Below, in pieces: positions 27,823-37,898 of a DNA stretch of 64,000 nt (its first letter is position 1; the number at the start of each line of letters is the position of its first letter). Made by a program: the position numbers and the translations under genes. Where the stretch lies: NCBI RefSeq assembly GCF_028823535.1, contig NZ_JAQIYM010000003.1:372001-436000 (forward strand). The letters are read 5' to 3'. The notes under the pieces were generated by a model that was not told the DNA's origin, did no database searches, and saw only the letters and a program-made list of their open reading frames with translations. The stretch comes from Pseudomonas serbica (GTDB lineage Bacteria; Pseudomonadota; Gammaproteobacteria; Pseudomonadales; Pseudomonadaceae).

Positions 27823-28761
27823 TCACTCGCCGGCCTCCCACTCCTTGGCTGACAGCTCACCGGTCTGATGGAAACGCCGTACGCGGCCAATGAACTCGGC
27901 GAAGTCGCCATTCTCTTCAGTCAAGCGGTTACACATATCCCAGTCGATTTCACTACGTTCGCGAGCGGGGATCAGAATCTGGCTTTCCGTGGGGTTCTGC
28001 ACATCGAGCTGAATCACACCAATGCCATGAGCTGCGGCGAGCATGTGTAACTCTTTGAGCGTACCGTCGCCCTCCACCGTGGCGGCTACCAAGTAACCGA
28101 AATGAGCCCAAGAGGAGTTGGACACTGCCTGGAAAAAACTCTTGCGCGCATTGGAACGGTTGAGCAGCAGCTTGACCTCGAACGACCATAATCGAGCGCG
28201 GCGCTCGCCCAACACGCGGACGCAATCACGTAAGTTCTGCGTCCAGTCAGCAGTCAGGTCTTCCAGACCTACCAGATCTGGATGCAACCATTCGTTGCCA
28301 CCACTACCAGCCCGGTTGGACGAACGCTTTTCGTTGATCCGCATGGCGTACACCCTCTGCTCGTCCGTCAGCAGATACTCCGCCAAAATTGGATAGAGTG
28401 CATGCTCACGCAACGGCGAAGGCTCAGGCAGGTCTGACGTTACGAGAGTGCCCCCTTCAGCCGCCGCTACTTCAGCGCTGGCATCCATCTCCGACCAGTA
28501 ATAGTGACGTGGCCGTCCTTCGGTTGTTTTCAGTTCAGGATGCTTCTGCTGCCAGAGCGGGCGGGAACCAGCAATCTCGGCCACCAGTTGCTGCACCAGG
28601 TCCTTGTCAGTCTGAATGTAGCTGGCACTGCCTGCTTTCTTGACCGCGCATTCGTCAGGAAACTCATCGAAGACCCACTGCGCCAATTCGCGGGCAGTCT
28701 GTTGGGTATCAGGCACACTTTTCAGCCGTGCAGTCACACGCTCGCGCAGATTCATAGCCAT
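27823..28761 (-). CDS. HrgA/COG2958-like restriction-associated protein
   Basis: A 312-aa protein between hsdS and hsdR. The first 90 residues look like a winged helix (TARELAQWVFDEFP, then RPRHYYWS). The C-terminal half has PDLVGLEDL near residue 160 and LWSFEVKLLLNR near residue 197, a D...ExK spacing seen in PD-(D/E)XK-type nucleases. Proteins of this layout (HrgA, COG2958) occur beside restriction systems. It starts 1 nt before the hsdS stop region, so it is co-translated with hsdS. A DNA-binding accessory or extra nuclease are both possible. The nuclease assignment is tentative because only a few motifs are visible. Confidence 0.65.
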   Translation of the reverse strand: MAMNLRERVTARLKSVPDTQQTARELAQWVFDEFPDECAVKKAGSASYIQTDKDLVQQLVAEIAGSRPLWQQKHPELKTTEGRPRHYYWSEMDASAEVAAAEGGTLVTSDLPEPSPLREHALYPILAEYLLTDEQRVYAMRINEKRSSNRAGSGGNEWLHPDLVGLEDLTADWTQNLRDCVRVLGERRARLWSFEVKLLLNRSNARKSFFQAVSNSSWAHFGYLVAATVEGDGTLKELHMLAAAHGIGVIQLDVQNPTESQILIPARERSEIDWDMCNRLTEENGDFAEFIGRVRRFHQTGELSAKEWEAGE

Positions 28762-28762
28762 C

Positions 28763-30115
28763 TCAGACCGCCTCCGACAACATATTTTCGATGGAGGCTT
28801 CCACTTCTGGCAGGCACAGTTGGCCGGAGATAAGGCGCGGCAGCAGGGTATCGCGGAGCTGTGTGAGAGTTTGAGTTTGCTTCAGATTTTCCTTGATCTT
28901 TTCCATTACTGGAGAGACTGCACTTTCGAACTCACAGATGATCTGCTCATCCGGGTAAATGATCGAAACTCCTGCCATAGTGTCGCGGGTGATCGTATCG
29001 AATACTGATCCATGTGCACGCTGCTTCAGAGATTCAACGAGGCGATAAGTGTTGAAATAAGTGAAATACGCATCACCAGCCCTGCCACGCAAGCCATAAC
29101 ATGACTGGTTCATTGCCATCTCTCGCCCAACAAGTGCAAGTCGCCCCACAGTACCGCGCGCAGAAATTATGGTTGTTCCAGCTGCTAAAAGCTTGGTTGA
29201 AGAATTGTTAAGACCAGCAATGGTGATGTGCTTTTCAGTGTCGATAACGAACACATCAGTCGCTGTTGGCGCATCAACCACGGAGAACCAAGGGATATCA
29301 CCATTCCAATAGTCCGAGATGGAGGTCCTCGGCGTCCCTCCTCCGATCACATCGATCGTTTCAGTAAAGGACATAGCCTTCCACCCCACCGGTACCACCC
29401 CCAACTCTGACTCTTCGAAACTGTCAGGAAACTGCGCTGCGGTGGCGGCATCCATGCCGTCTGGATCAAGCCCTTCAGCCTTGGCGCGCACTGGGTCGAA
29501 ATCGACAAACCAGGATTTGAACAGCGCTTGAGCGATGTCTTCCAGGGTGGCGTTGGTTTCGCGCAACAAAATGATGCGGTCGTTGAATGCCGAGAAAAAG
29601 CCCCCAATTTTCCTTTGAGTCAAGATATCGGGAACAGGTAAGAGCAACTGCCTCTGAGCCGTCAGGCTGACATAATCAGCCATGTCTGTTTCGCCTTTAC
29701 GAGAGGCAAGCTGTGCCTTGAACTCGGCGCTCTGCAAATATGCAAACAAAAAGCTTCTATCTAATATCCGCTCATCCATAACTCGCCAAAAGGTCGTTTG
29801 GGGGGAGCACACAAAAGCAGGGCAGTCCTTTGGGGCGAATGCCACCTTCCCCACCGTCCCCTTATGGGAAAGCAGCACATCGCCAGGCTTGCCTATCCCC
29901 TTGCGAATTCTTAAGCATGCAACTTCATTAATGCACTGTGCTGAACTAAACAACACTTGTCCATCAGACATGTCTGCAGCACGAATAAACGACACACCAC
30001 GATCTGCAAATTCGTCTGGACGAGGTCGATACTCGCCGTGGTTGCCGTCCTCTACAAGGAGCTTACTTTCAGCCTGAAGCTGCGAAACACTGATCCTCGG
30101 CCACTTAGAACTCAT
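28763..30115 (-). CDS. hsdS: Type I restriction enzyme, specificity subunit (HsdS)
   Basis: A 450-aa protein with two target-recognition halves. The first runs to about residue 170 and ends in a coiled spacer containing TLEDIAQALFKSWFVDFDPV. The second begins near ELGVVPVGWK (about 235) and ends in a second conserved helix with TLTQLRDTLLPRL. HsdS reads the bipartite DNA target and orients HsdM and HsdR. Its start overlaps the end of hsdM by 11 nt. The sequence looks less GC-rich than hsdM and recBCD, as expected for a rapidly exchanged specificity gene. The recognition sequence cannot be predicted by eye. Confidence 0.92.
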   Translation of the reverse strand: MSSKWPRISVSQLQAESKLLVEDGNHGEYRPRPDEFADRGVSFIRAADMSDGQVLFSSAQCINEVACLRIRKGIGKPGDVLLSHKGTVGKVAFAPKDCPAFVCSPQTTFWRVMDERILDRSFLFAYLQSAEFKAQLASRKGETDMADYVSLTAQRQLLLPVPDILTQRKIGGFFSAFNDRIILLRETNATLEDIAQALFKSWFVDFDPVRAKAEGLDPDGMDAATAAQFPDSFEESELGVVPVGWKAMSFTETIDVIGGGTPRTSISDYWNGDIPWFSVVDAPTATDVFVIDTEKHITIAGLNNSSTKLLAAGTTIISARGTVGRLALVGREMAMNQSCYGLRGRAGDAYFTYFNTYRLVESLKQRAHGSVFDTITRDTMAGVSIIYPDEQIICEFESAVSPVMEKIKENLKQTQTLTQLRDTLLPRLISGQLCLPEVEASIENMLSEAV

Positions 30116-31838
30116 AGCCTAACTCCCCCAATTTCTGGCGGATCAGTTGATCAAGCTCAGCACCCTTGGCCAGCTGTTCACCCAACAGAGCGGAGAGGTT
30201 CTGCATCTTGTCAGCAAAGGCTTCGTCGTCATCTTCGACCGCCTCGGTGCCGACGTAACGTCCCGGAGAAAGTACATGGCCGTGCTCGGCGATTTCGGCG
30301 AGTGGCACACTGCGGCAGAAACCGGCCACATCGACATACTCAGCAATCTCACCGCCAACATCCAGCGGCACCCCACGCCAATTGGCGACGGTCTGGGCAA
30401 TACTTTCAATCTCACAGTCGAGCAATTCGATCTGCACGCGACTGACGTTGCTACCGAGTTTTCGCGCGTCGATAAATAGCACTTCGCCGGGGCGAGCGGC
30501 TTTTTGTTTACTGAGGAACCAAAGGCAAGCCGGGATCTGAGTATTGAAGAACAGTTGACCGGGCAACGCAACCATCACCTCCACCACATCCGCTTCGACC
30601 ATGGCGCGGCGAATATCACCTTCAGTGTTCTGGCTGGAGCTCATCGAGCCGTTGGCTAGGACAATGCCGGCACGGCCGCTGGACTTGAGGTGGAATAGCA
30701 TATGCTGCAGCCAGGCGTAGTTGGCATTGCCTTGAGGCGGCGTGCCATACACCCAGCGCGGGTCACCTTCGAGGCTGCTGTGCCACCAGTCGCTAATGTT
30801 GAACGGTGGGTTAGCCATGACGAAATCGGCGCGCAGGTCGCTGTGCTGATTGCGGATAAAGGTGTCGGCCGGCTCCCGACCGAGGTTGAAATCGATGCCG
30901 CGAATGGCCAGGTTCATCGCAGCCAGACGCCACGTGGTCGGGTTGGACTCCTGGCCGTAGATCGAGACGTCACCGATTTTACCGCCATGGGCTTCGATGA
31001 ATTTTTCCGACTGCACGAACATGCCGCCAGAACCGCAGCAAGGATCGTAGACCTTGCCATGGTGCGGATTAAGCACGGCGACTAGAGTTTTGACGATGCT
31101 GGCCGGGGTATAGAACTGCCCGCCCTTCTTACCTTCAGCGCTGGCAAATTGGCCGAGGAAGTATTCATACACTTGGCCGAGCAGATCGCGGGCTTGGTTG
31201 GCGTCGCCACCGAAACCGATAATCGAGATCAGGTCGACCAATTCACCAAGCTTGCCGTCTGGCAGTTGGGCACGGGCGTAGCGCTTATCGAGGATGTTTT
31301 TCAGTGGTGGGTTTTCGGCTTCGATGGCGGCCAGCGCCTCGTCGATACGTTTGCCGATGTCCACTTGTTTGGCGGCGGCGCGCAGCGACTCCCAGCGGGC
31401 TACTTCCGGCACCCAGAACACATTCACTTCTTTGTAGTAGTCGCGTTCTTCCAGTTCGCTGGCCAGCAGCTCGGCGTCCTCACTACCCAGGTAGTAATCG
31501 TCGCTCGCGTCAGCAAACTTCAACTCCAGCTCAGCACGGCGGCCGGCGAAGCTGTCGGAGATGTACTTGAGGAAGATAAGACCGAGGACAATATGCTTAT
31601 ATTCGGCAGCGTCCATGTTGGCGCGCATCTTGTCAGCGGTGGCCCACAGCGTTTTCTGCATATCCTGCAGAGTGCTGCTGGTTGTGTTAGCGACGGCCTT
31701 ACGTCCGCGCTTTTTTTTCACCGGCTCAGGTTCGGCGCTGATTGAGGTTTCGCTCGGGGCATAACGAGCGCGGGCCTCGTTAAGTGCTTGTTCGGCTAGA
31801 CTGATAGCGACTTGTTCGCCACCCTTTTGATCCGTCAT
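30105..31838 (-). CDS. hsdM: Type I restriction enzyme, M subunit (HsdM, N6-adenine methyltransferase)
   Basis: A 577-aa protein with a Lys/Arg-rich N-terminal tail (KKKRGRK), an N-terminal helical HsdM domain (MRANMDAAEYKHI) and a Rossmann methyltransferase. The SAM-binding motif is VYDPCCGSGGMF (about residue 264). The catalytic motif is ANPPFN (about 344), an NPPF-type gamma-class N6-adenine methylase. It methylates the target read by HsdS to protect host DNA. It is first in the hsdM-hsdS-hrgA-like-hsdR set. The 40-residue basic N-terminal extension is somewhat longer than in many HsdM proteins. Confidence 0.95.
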   Translation of the reverse strand: MTDQKGGEQVAISLAEQALNEARARYAPSETSISAEPEPVKKKRGRKAVANTTSSTLQDMQKTLWATADKMRANMDAAEYKHIVLGLIFLKYISDSFAGRRAELELKFADASDDYYLGSEDAELLASELEERDYYKEVNVFWVPEVARWESLRAAAKQVDIGKRIDEALAAIEAENPPLKNILDKRYARAQLPDGKLGELVDLISIIGFGGDANQARDLLGQVYEYFLGQFASAEGKKGGQFYTPASIVKTLVAVLNPHHGKVYDPCCGSGGMFVQSEKFIEAHGGKIGDVSIYGQESNPTTWRLAAMNLAIRGIDFNLGREPADTFIRNQHSDLRADFVMANPPFNISDWWHSSLEGDPRWVYGTPPQGNANYAWLQHMLFHLKSSGRAGIVLANGSMSSSQNTEGDIRRAMVEADVVEVMVALPGQLFFNTQIPACLWFLSKQKAARPGEVLFIDARKLGSNVSRVQIELLDCEIESIAQTVANWRGVPLDVGGEIAEYVDVAGFCRSVPLAEIAEHGHVLSPGRYVGTEAVEDDDEAFADKMQNLSALLGEQLAKGAELDQLIRQKLGELGYEF

Positions 31839-32271
31839 GGACTTTTCCCTCCATTCGACGCAGATAAACTGCGCTGTAAAAATGAAAACCCAACCACTGA
31901 GGTGCGGGTGAAGATGGGCTGCATGATAACGGGTGACAGCTCTTTCGAGCTGATTCTCTCAGCGCTCATCGACACAATGAACGCTTCGGATTAAGCAACG
32001 CATGATGCCTATTTCCGCGCACAGTAAGCCGTTGAGCTGTCAGCGCCAATACTGGTCGGGCACACAGGTAAATAATCCACTCAGATCTTGCTAGCGTTAC
32101 TGCGTTGAGCCAGCGCCAGCACACTGAAACGACCGCTTGCTTAGTAGATTCAAGTGGACCACCTGCCCCGATAATTGACACATCGCCGATCACAAACCCC
32201 TGCTAACCAGAAACCTGTGAATTCTTGTATCTCCCGTTAACCATCAGGATTTCAATCGTCTGCTTCGGCGT
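31839..32271. other. 433-nt gap between zorD and hsdM
   Basis: No gene is supported. It should contain the hsdM promoter and the end of the zor transcript. A 75-codon minus-strand frame is open but carries no recognisable domain. I looked for transposase remnants and for a T-tailed terminator and could not support either. Confidence 0.4.
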
Positions 32272-35200
32272 TCAGCGCGCCCCCAGCAACGCCTCAAAAT
32301 CCGAAGCCTGAATCTCCGAAGCCCCACGCAACATGTCCCGCGCCAACGCCCGTCGCTTACTCAGCAACTCATCCAGCGTCGCCTCAAACGTCGGCATCGC
32401 CGAATCCCGAACCGTCGGGTAGTACACATACACATCCTTCTCCTGCCCAATCCGATAGGCCCGATCCGTAGCTTGATCTTCCTTGGCCGGGTTCCAGCAA
32501 CGAGTAAAGTGAATGACGTGGTTGGCCGCCTGCACATTCACTCCAAACCCGACGGCGATAGTGGACAGGATGATGACTGCGAAGCCAGGCAGCTCCTGGA
32601 ATTGGTCGATCAGCTTCTGTCGACTATTGGCGCTCTGACTGCTGGTACTGGTATCGCCGTTGATGACCGTTGCCCGAAACCCGAAATGCTCCTGGATCGA
32701 GTGCTGCAATTCCCGCTGGATATCACGCAACTCGGTAAAGACGATGACCTTGTCGCCGTTCCCGGCTCTTTTGATCGACTCAAGCGTCTGCATCAACCAC
32801 TGCAGCTTCGGCGAGTTGTCGCGCAGTCGCTTGTCGGGCTGGACGCTATAAGGGTGGGCGCAAATGAGCTTGAGCTTGTGCAGCAACCCAAGCATGCCGG
32901 AAGTCTTTTGATCGAGCTGTTCTTCGATCTGCTGCTTCTGGCTGTACGCGGATATTTCGGACAGGTACAGATTGCGCTGCAAGGCATGCATGCTCAACGA
33001 ACGGCATGCCGTGTCTTCAATTTTGGCAGGCAGGTCTTTGGCAATGTCCTGCTTGGTACGCCGCAAAGTCTGCGGATCGATAAGCCCTCGAAGGCGCTCC
33101 AGGGCAACCGTATCGCGCTCCAACGCGGCTTCGATTGGGCGCTGATATTCGCGGCCGAACTGGTTCAAACCACCCAGAAAACCTGGCTGAATGAAGTCGA
33201 AGAGGCACCAGAGATCTATCAGGGTGTTCTCGACAGGCGTACCGGTGCACGCCACTCGAAATCTCGCAGGAATGGCTTTAATCGCCTGAGTGACCAGTGC
33301 CGCGGGGTTCTTCAGCTTCTGTGCTTCATCGCACACGACGATCGACCACTGCTGACGCGCCAGGGAAAACTCCTGATCGCGAAGTGTCTCGTAAGTCGTC
33401 AGGACGATTCGGGCGCCGCCCATCCAACCCGGGCGCAACAGATTCTTGATGCCCTTGGCTTTCAAGTCAGCAGGGATTTCTTCCTTCTTGAACTTCACCG
33501 CACTTAACGCTGAGCCATACAGCTTCAGCACTGGCAGCGCGTCAGCGAAGAAGAACCGGTGAAGCTCTCGCTCCCAGTTATCGAGCAGCGAAACCGGGGC
33601 GACGATCAGTGTTGGCTTGTCATCCGGGTACTGTTCCAGGTACCAGACCAGGAAGGTGAGCAACTGGATCGTTTTTCCAAGCCCCATGTCATCCGCGAGC
33701 AAGCAACCTGACACGTCCGAGGGGGACAAGCGGAACAAATGCTGCAACCACGCGACGCCTTGAAGCTGGTGCTCACGCAAGACGACTTCAGGCTTGAGCA
33801 GGTTGGGCAACTCAGGCGTTGCATCCAAAGCGGCGCGTAAGGCTGCCTGCCGAATCTGAACGTAGGTCGGCTCGTCAATGTTGTGGCCGATTTGCAGTAC
33901 GGCGCGGCCGACCTTTTCCTGTTGCTGGACCAGGCCGGTAGTGACAGGGGCGATCTTCTTGGACCAGGCTTCAAACAGTTGCTCGGCGGCGGCAATCGAG
34001 AGCGGTGTTTCGGACTCTGGCAAACAGACCGTTTCATCACCGGCAGCGCGAGCTTGGTCCAACCGCTGCTCAAACGCTTCAAATTGAGCGCGGTCGGATG
34101 GATCCCAACGCCCAAGAATTTCTGCGTCAATGCCCAGCGCCGCCACATCCTTCGGCAGCCAGTTCTCGGTCGCCTCTTTGACGAGGAAAGGCGAAGTTAT
34201 CTTTTCCGCTTCCCCGATGCCAGTCACACGGTCGCCGTATAGAGACAGGTCCAGGACTGAGTCGAACTCAATACCGGCCGCTTCGTTTTGCCAACGCTTA
34301 AGCAGGTCGCTGATACCTGCCAACTGGCGCAAATCAAAATCGCTGAGTTCCAGCTCATAGCCCTGCCAGAAACCGGCAGGCATGCCAGCGGCCAATTTCA
34401 GCTGCAACTCATGCACGAAAGGCGCTAGCTCATAAGCCGCTTTGAATTCAACTTCGATGGGCGGCTGCGGGGTTGGCGAGATGGGTTCGAGCGTCAGGTT
34501 TACCTGCACAATGTGCTGTCCCGCTTCATCCAGCTTGGGCTCGAGATGAAAGCGGTGAAAGAAAATCCCGGCCTCGGCCAGGTCGTCTTCATAGGTCTCG
34601 GCATCCAACACCTGCGCGGCACTTTCGCCAAGTGCGCTGTACGGATTGCGGACAAAAGACAGAGCATCGTCGCCTGCGACCCGACGTCCGGGCAACGAGC
34701 GCACATAGTCCAATACAGATTTGACTTCAGGCTCAATCAGGACGTGAGTCAACGATCCATCATCACCGGTCACCCGGTATCGATCCTGAACCTGATTGGC
34801 GCCGTCGAAACTCTCAAGCCAGTTTGCCGGCTGGCCTTCGAAGGTTGGTTGCAGCTCGATAACCGGCGTATTACCTACTGTCGATTTTCTCGGGTTGAGC
34901 CGCAAGCTTTCAGGTTTGATAACGACGGTCTTATCCAGGAAGCCATCCATACCGGCACCCGCCTTGCGCGCCAACTTCCTGATGCTGGCCCAGCCAATCT
35001 GGTTAGTTACTTCACCAGGCTCGTTTTGTTGAGCCAGATAAAGTTGTCGTACCGCACCGGTCAGTTTCCAGCACGACTCAGGCAAAATCTCCATTTTTCC
35101 GTGGTGCTGGACGATGCCGCCCGTACGCTGCACCTGCACATTTGAGTTGGATTGCGGATCACGCCATCCACTGACGGAGACTTTGAAATCGTCGGAGGCA

Positions 35201-35520
35201 AGGCTGCCTTGGCTGCTCAGTTGAGGAATGAGTGCAGTCTTTGGTGGCAACCCCAATAGCGGCAGACTGGTTAAGTGCTCTGGTTCATCAAGAAGCCGAT
35301 AGAGTTCATCCCACGTCAACAACCAGCGATCGCTGAGTTGGGAGACGAACTCCTCTTCTTCCAACTGATCCAGATAGCTTGCCAGCGGCCAGGACTCCGT
35401 ATTCTCCGCCAAGCTCAGGGGATAACAAATGCCCTGCTCCTCAATGAAAAAAACAGGCTCAGTATTTTCTAACGCCGAATTCGGCTGCAGGCCAATGCCT
35501 TTGAGGAAACGCTTGAGCAT
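32272..35520 (-). CDS. zorD: ZorD, SNF2-family helicase of a type I Zorya system
   Basis: A 1082-aa protein with about 560 residues of N-terminal domain and a C-terminal SNF2 motor. Walker A is LADDMGLGKTIQ (about 610), DEAQ is VVCDEAQKLKNP (about 733), and motif VI is QATDRAYRIGQEKDV (about 1020). In type I Zorya, ZorD is the cytosolic effector with helicase and nuclease-linked activity that attacks invading phage DNA after the ZorAB motor is triggered. Its ATG shares one base with the zorC stop (TAATG), so expression is coupled. It is the last gene of zorABCD. Confidence 0.88.
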   Translation of the reverse strand: MLKRFLKGIGLQPNSALENTEPVFFIEEQGICYPLSLAENTESWPLASYLDQLEEEEFVSQLSDRWLLTWDELYRLLDEPEHLTSLPLLGLPPKTALIPQLSSQGSLASDDFKVSVSGWRDPQSNSNVQVQRTGGIVQHHGKMEILPESCWKLTGAVRQLYLAQQNEPGEVTNQIGWASIRKLARKAGAGMDGFLDKTVVIKPESLRLNPRKSTVGNTPVIELQPTFEGQPANWLESFDGANQVQDRYRVTGDDGSLTHVLIEPEVKSVLDYVRSLPGRRVAGDDALSFVRNPYSALGESAAQVLDAETYEDDLAEAGIFFHRFHLEPKLDEAGQHIVQVNLTLEPISPTPQPPIEVEFKAAYELAPFVHELQLKLAAGMPAGFWQGYELELSDFDLRQLAGISDLLKRWQNEAAGIEFDSVLDLSLYGDRVTGIGEAEKITSPFLVKEATENWLPKDVAALGIDAEILGRWDPSDRAQFEAFEQRLDQARAAGDETVCLPESETPLSIAAAEQLFEAWSKKIAPVTTGLVQQQEKVGRAVLQIGHNIDEPTYVQIRQAALRAALDATPELPNLLKPEVVLREHQLQGVAWLQHLFRLSPSDVSGCLLADDMGLGKTIQLLTFLVWYLEQYPDDKPTLIVAPVSLLDNWERELHRFFFADALPVLKLYGSALSAVKFKKEEIPADLKAKGIKNLLRPGWMGGARIVLTTYETLRDQEFSLARQQWSIVVCDEAQKLKNPAALVTQAIKAIPARFRVACTGTPVENTLIDLWCLFDFIQPGFLGGLNQFGREYQRPIEAALERDTVALERLRGLIDPQTLRRTKQDIAKDLPAKIEDTACRSLSMHALQRNLYLSEISAYSQKQQIEEQLDQKTSGMLGLLHKLKLICAHPYSVQPDKRLRDNSPKLQWLMQTLESIKRAGNGDKVIVFTELRDIQRELQHSIQEHFGFRATVINGDTSTSSQSANSRQKLIDQFQELPGFAVIILSTIAVGFGVNVQAANHVIHFTRCWNPAKEDQATDRAYRIGQEKDVYVYYPTVRDSAMPTFEATLDELLSKRRALARDMLRGASEIQASDFEALLGAR

Positions 35521-37145
35521 TACGGTCTCCAGAACCGGAGTGGCTGGTGATTGACGGGCTTGAAGCCCAGGCGTTGGAGCGCAGCAACGGCGGCCTGATC
35601 ATTGTCATCCAGCTGAACTTGAAACGCACCGCCGCGCGCGCGGTGGTCATAGACTTTGTGTTTGACAGACTTCAGGGCGTCACGGACTTGGTCTTCGAAA
35701 GGCAATTGCCTGGCTGAATCTGGCGCTCCGGCCTGACTCTGCACACGAATACCCAATTTCTCGAGGGCATCATCGAATTTGCTGAGCCAGCCCTCTACGC
35801 GATTTGGGCGGCTAGGTGCAGGTGAATGCCGCATAGGATTGAACGCACTTGCCTGCTTCAGATCTGCTTTAAGTGCAAGCTGAGATTTGTCCGGATTGAA
35901 CGGTGAATCATCTGCTTTGTACACATAGCAGGCATTACCTGTTCCAGAAAACTCCACGAAAAAGTAGTTTCCAATCTGCATGACTACGGCATTATTGTGC
36001 CCGGGACCGCCTACCAACTTGCTCAGGCGCCCTTTGTTCTTCTCACGGAAATGAACGAAGTCCCGCCCACTGTCATGCCACGCATCCGAGCCCATGACAA
36101 TGCGGGTGTAACTCATCTGGTTGGCAAATCTCAGCCAATAATACAGACGCGACTGATCAACCTCGGAGTCTCCCTTCAACAGGTTGAAGAAGTGCTCCAG
36201 ATCTTCCTTCGCGAACCACGCCACGACCATCGCACAGACGTCTTTTTCAACATACTGCAGCCAGCTGTTTTGCCTCGAACGGATCTGAGGGCTGCCCCAA
36301 TTGTCGAGTGCAACCTGCTTAAGCAGTGACGATGGCTTTTCTCGATAGGCTGCCCCGTGATAACGCGACAGGCATGCACTCAGAATGTCGTTCATGTAGC
36401 GCGGGTGCTGCCGACCAATTTCGACAAGGTCGGCTAAACGCTGAGAAAACTCGGCGTCATCCAACATGAAAATACGAGAGATCAGTACGTTGAAGATCCT
36501 TCGCCACAGCCAACTGCTGTCAGGGATCTGCGCAATTGTCTGCAGCACTGAAAGGTCGCTGATTTCACCCTTGAACATCTGGTCACCCAGCCTGGCACCT
36601 GCCTGTTCGGAAAAAAGCTCCTGATGTTGCTGGACAATATGCACCCATTCCTTCTCGCGTTTTTGCTGACCTCTGACGCAATCGAAGCCAAGCTGAACGT
36701 CTGCCCGCAACACACACCAATTGGCGTTCTGATCAGGCGTTGCGGCCTCGTACCCAAAGTAGCTAAAGCACAGCGCCAACCAATCGCGACGGCTAAGCTT
36801 TCGTTTTTCGATACGGTGATGGATTTCTTTGTGCACTCGGTCAAATAGCTGGTCATCGTCCAGAATCGGCCCGACTCGCTCACTCTTGTCCGAGAGGCCA
36901 GCGAAGACCAAGCGCCATTCAGAGGCGTTGAGCGGGAGAACATTGCGGAATTTGCTTATCGCAGCACGGCGCTTTTCCTGAGGTGGCGGCAAGGCCTTTT
37001 CAGCGCGCTCGAATCGTTCGTAAAGATCAATTCCCGCAGCACCCAGACGGGGGAATCGCGCCAACGGTTCAGGCGCCGCCCCTGTTCGATGCGTGGAAAG
37101 ACTCAGGTTAATAGCGGCGGATAGCCTGGCGATTGGGCTGGTCAT
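35520..37145 (-). CDS. zorC: ZorC, type I Zorya cytosolic protein
   Basis: A 541-aa protein with no catalytic motif I can identify. Central features are QMSYTRIVMGSDAW, HNNAVVMQIGNYFFVEFSG and ACYVYKADD, which match my recollection of the EH-signature type region of type I ZorC. ZorC is thought to act with ZorD in DNA recognition or interference. I chose the ATG at 37145 because it overlaps the zorB stop as ATGA; a GTG at 37166 is an alternative. The gene between zorB and zorD in type I operons is always zorC, so context strongly supports the call. Confidence 0.85.
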   Translation of the reverse strand: MTSPIARLSAAINLSLSTHRTGAAPEPLARFPRLGAAGIDLYERFERAEKALPPPQEKRRAAISKFRNVLPLNASEWRLVFAGLSDKSERVGPILDDDQLFDRVHKEIHHRIEKRKLSRRDWLALCFSYFGYEAATPDQNANWCVLRADVQLGFDCVRGQQKREKEWVHIVQQHQELFSEQAGARLGDQMFKGEISDLSVLQTIAQIPDSSWLWRRIFNVLISRIFMLDDAEFSQRLADLVEIGRQHPRYMNDILSACLSRYHGAAYREKPSSLLKQVALDNWGSPQIRSRQNSWLQYVEKDVCAMVVAWFAKEDLEHFFNLLKGDSEVDQSRLYYWLRFANQMSYTRIVMGSDAWHDSGRDFVHFREKNKGRLSKLVGGPGHNNAVVMQIGNYFFVEFSGTGNACYVYKADDSPFNPDKSQLALKADLKQASAFNPMRHSPAPSRPNRVEGWLSKFDDALEKLGIRVQSQAGAPDSARQLPFEDQVRDALKSVKHKVYDHRARGGAFQVQLDDNDQAAVAALQRLGFKPVNHQPLRFWRP

Positions 37146-37885
37146 CGGTTCATCGCCAACTGACACTTTTCCATATCAGTGTTATTGAACACTGGCACTT
37201 CTGGCTTGAGATTGTCTTCCTTTTCCTTCAAACCGAAGAACTGCATGCGCAACTCCACCCGCCGGCTTTCTTCCTTGGTGTCCTTTGCATTGTTAAAGGA
37301 CACACCGCCCGCCAGGAACATCGATCTGATTTGCTGCTGATGCTCCGGCGACAATCCGACCTGGAGCGGGCTGCGACTGTCGAGCAGACTGCACATCACC
37401 CACTCTGAACGCTGCAATGAAAGGTGCAGGTTATAAAGATAGGAACCGTCGGTGTCTGTCGATCCCTCGATCACCACCTGCTTGAACCATTTACGACCTA
37501 CCTCACTGTTGGCCGCCTCCAGAATCATCGGCACAACCTCTTGAAGCGCCGACTGACCATCGTTGCTCAGCGCGTACTGGTTATGCCCAAAGCGCCCAGC
37601 GTCGCCGAAGCTAATCCGGTTATCTTTGCAATCCACCACGATGGTCTTGCTGGCAGTCTTCGCCTTAAGGCTCAGGTGCTCGCAGATTTGACTGATGTCC
37701 TTATTACGCTGCTTCTCCCCCTGCTCCGCCTGGTTAATACGCTGCGTCACAGAACTCAAAGCCGCCACCATGACCACGAGAAACAGAATCATCATCGCGG
37801 TCATCAAATCAGCGAAGGAGATCCAGAAAGGCTTCTCTCCCTCGTCTTTTGAACGGGCAGCCGAAGGCATTTGCTTACCAAACAT
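37142..37885 (-). CDS. zorB: ZorB, MotB/OmpA-like stator subunit of Zorya
   Basis: A 247-aa protein with a short cytosolic N-terminus, one transmembrane helix (about residues 20-47, FADLMTAMMILFLVVMVAAL) and a C-terminal OmpA-like peptidoglycan-binding domain (VVIEGSTDTDGSYLYN, then RRVELRMQ). The Asp in SFADLM is residue 26, placed like the proton-carrying Asp of MotB-type stators. ZorB forms with ZorA a proton-driven motor in the inner membrane that anchors to the cell wall. It follows zorA by 13 nt and overlaps zorC by 4 nt. Confidence 0.92.
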   Translation of the reverse strand: MFGKQMPSAARSKDEGEKPFWISFADLMTAMMILFLVVMVAALSSVTQRINQAEQGEKQRNKDISQICEHLSLKAKTASKTIVVDCKDNRISFGDAGRFGHNQYALSNDGQSALQEVVPMILEAANSEVGRKWFKQVVIEGSTDTDGSYLYNLHLSLQRSEWVMCSLLDSRSPLQVGLSPEHQQQIRSMFLAGGVSFNNAKDTKEESRRVELRMQFFGLKEKEDNLKPEVPVFNNTDMEKCQLAMNR

Positions 37886-37898
37886 CGACTAGCCTCCG

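Noticed and set aside
31966..32193. Possible transposase remnant in the zorD-hsdM gap
   Set aside because: Only vague resemblance; no inverted terminal repeats, target duplication or DDE motif could be seen.
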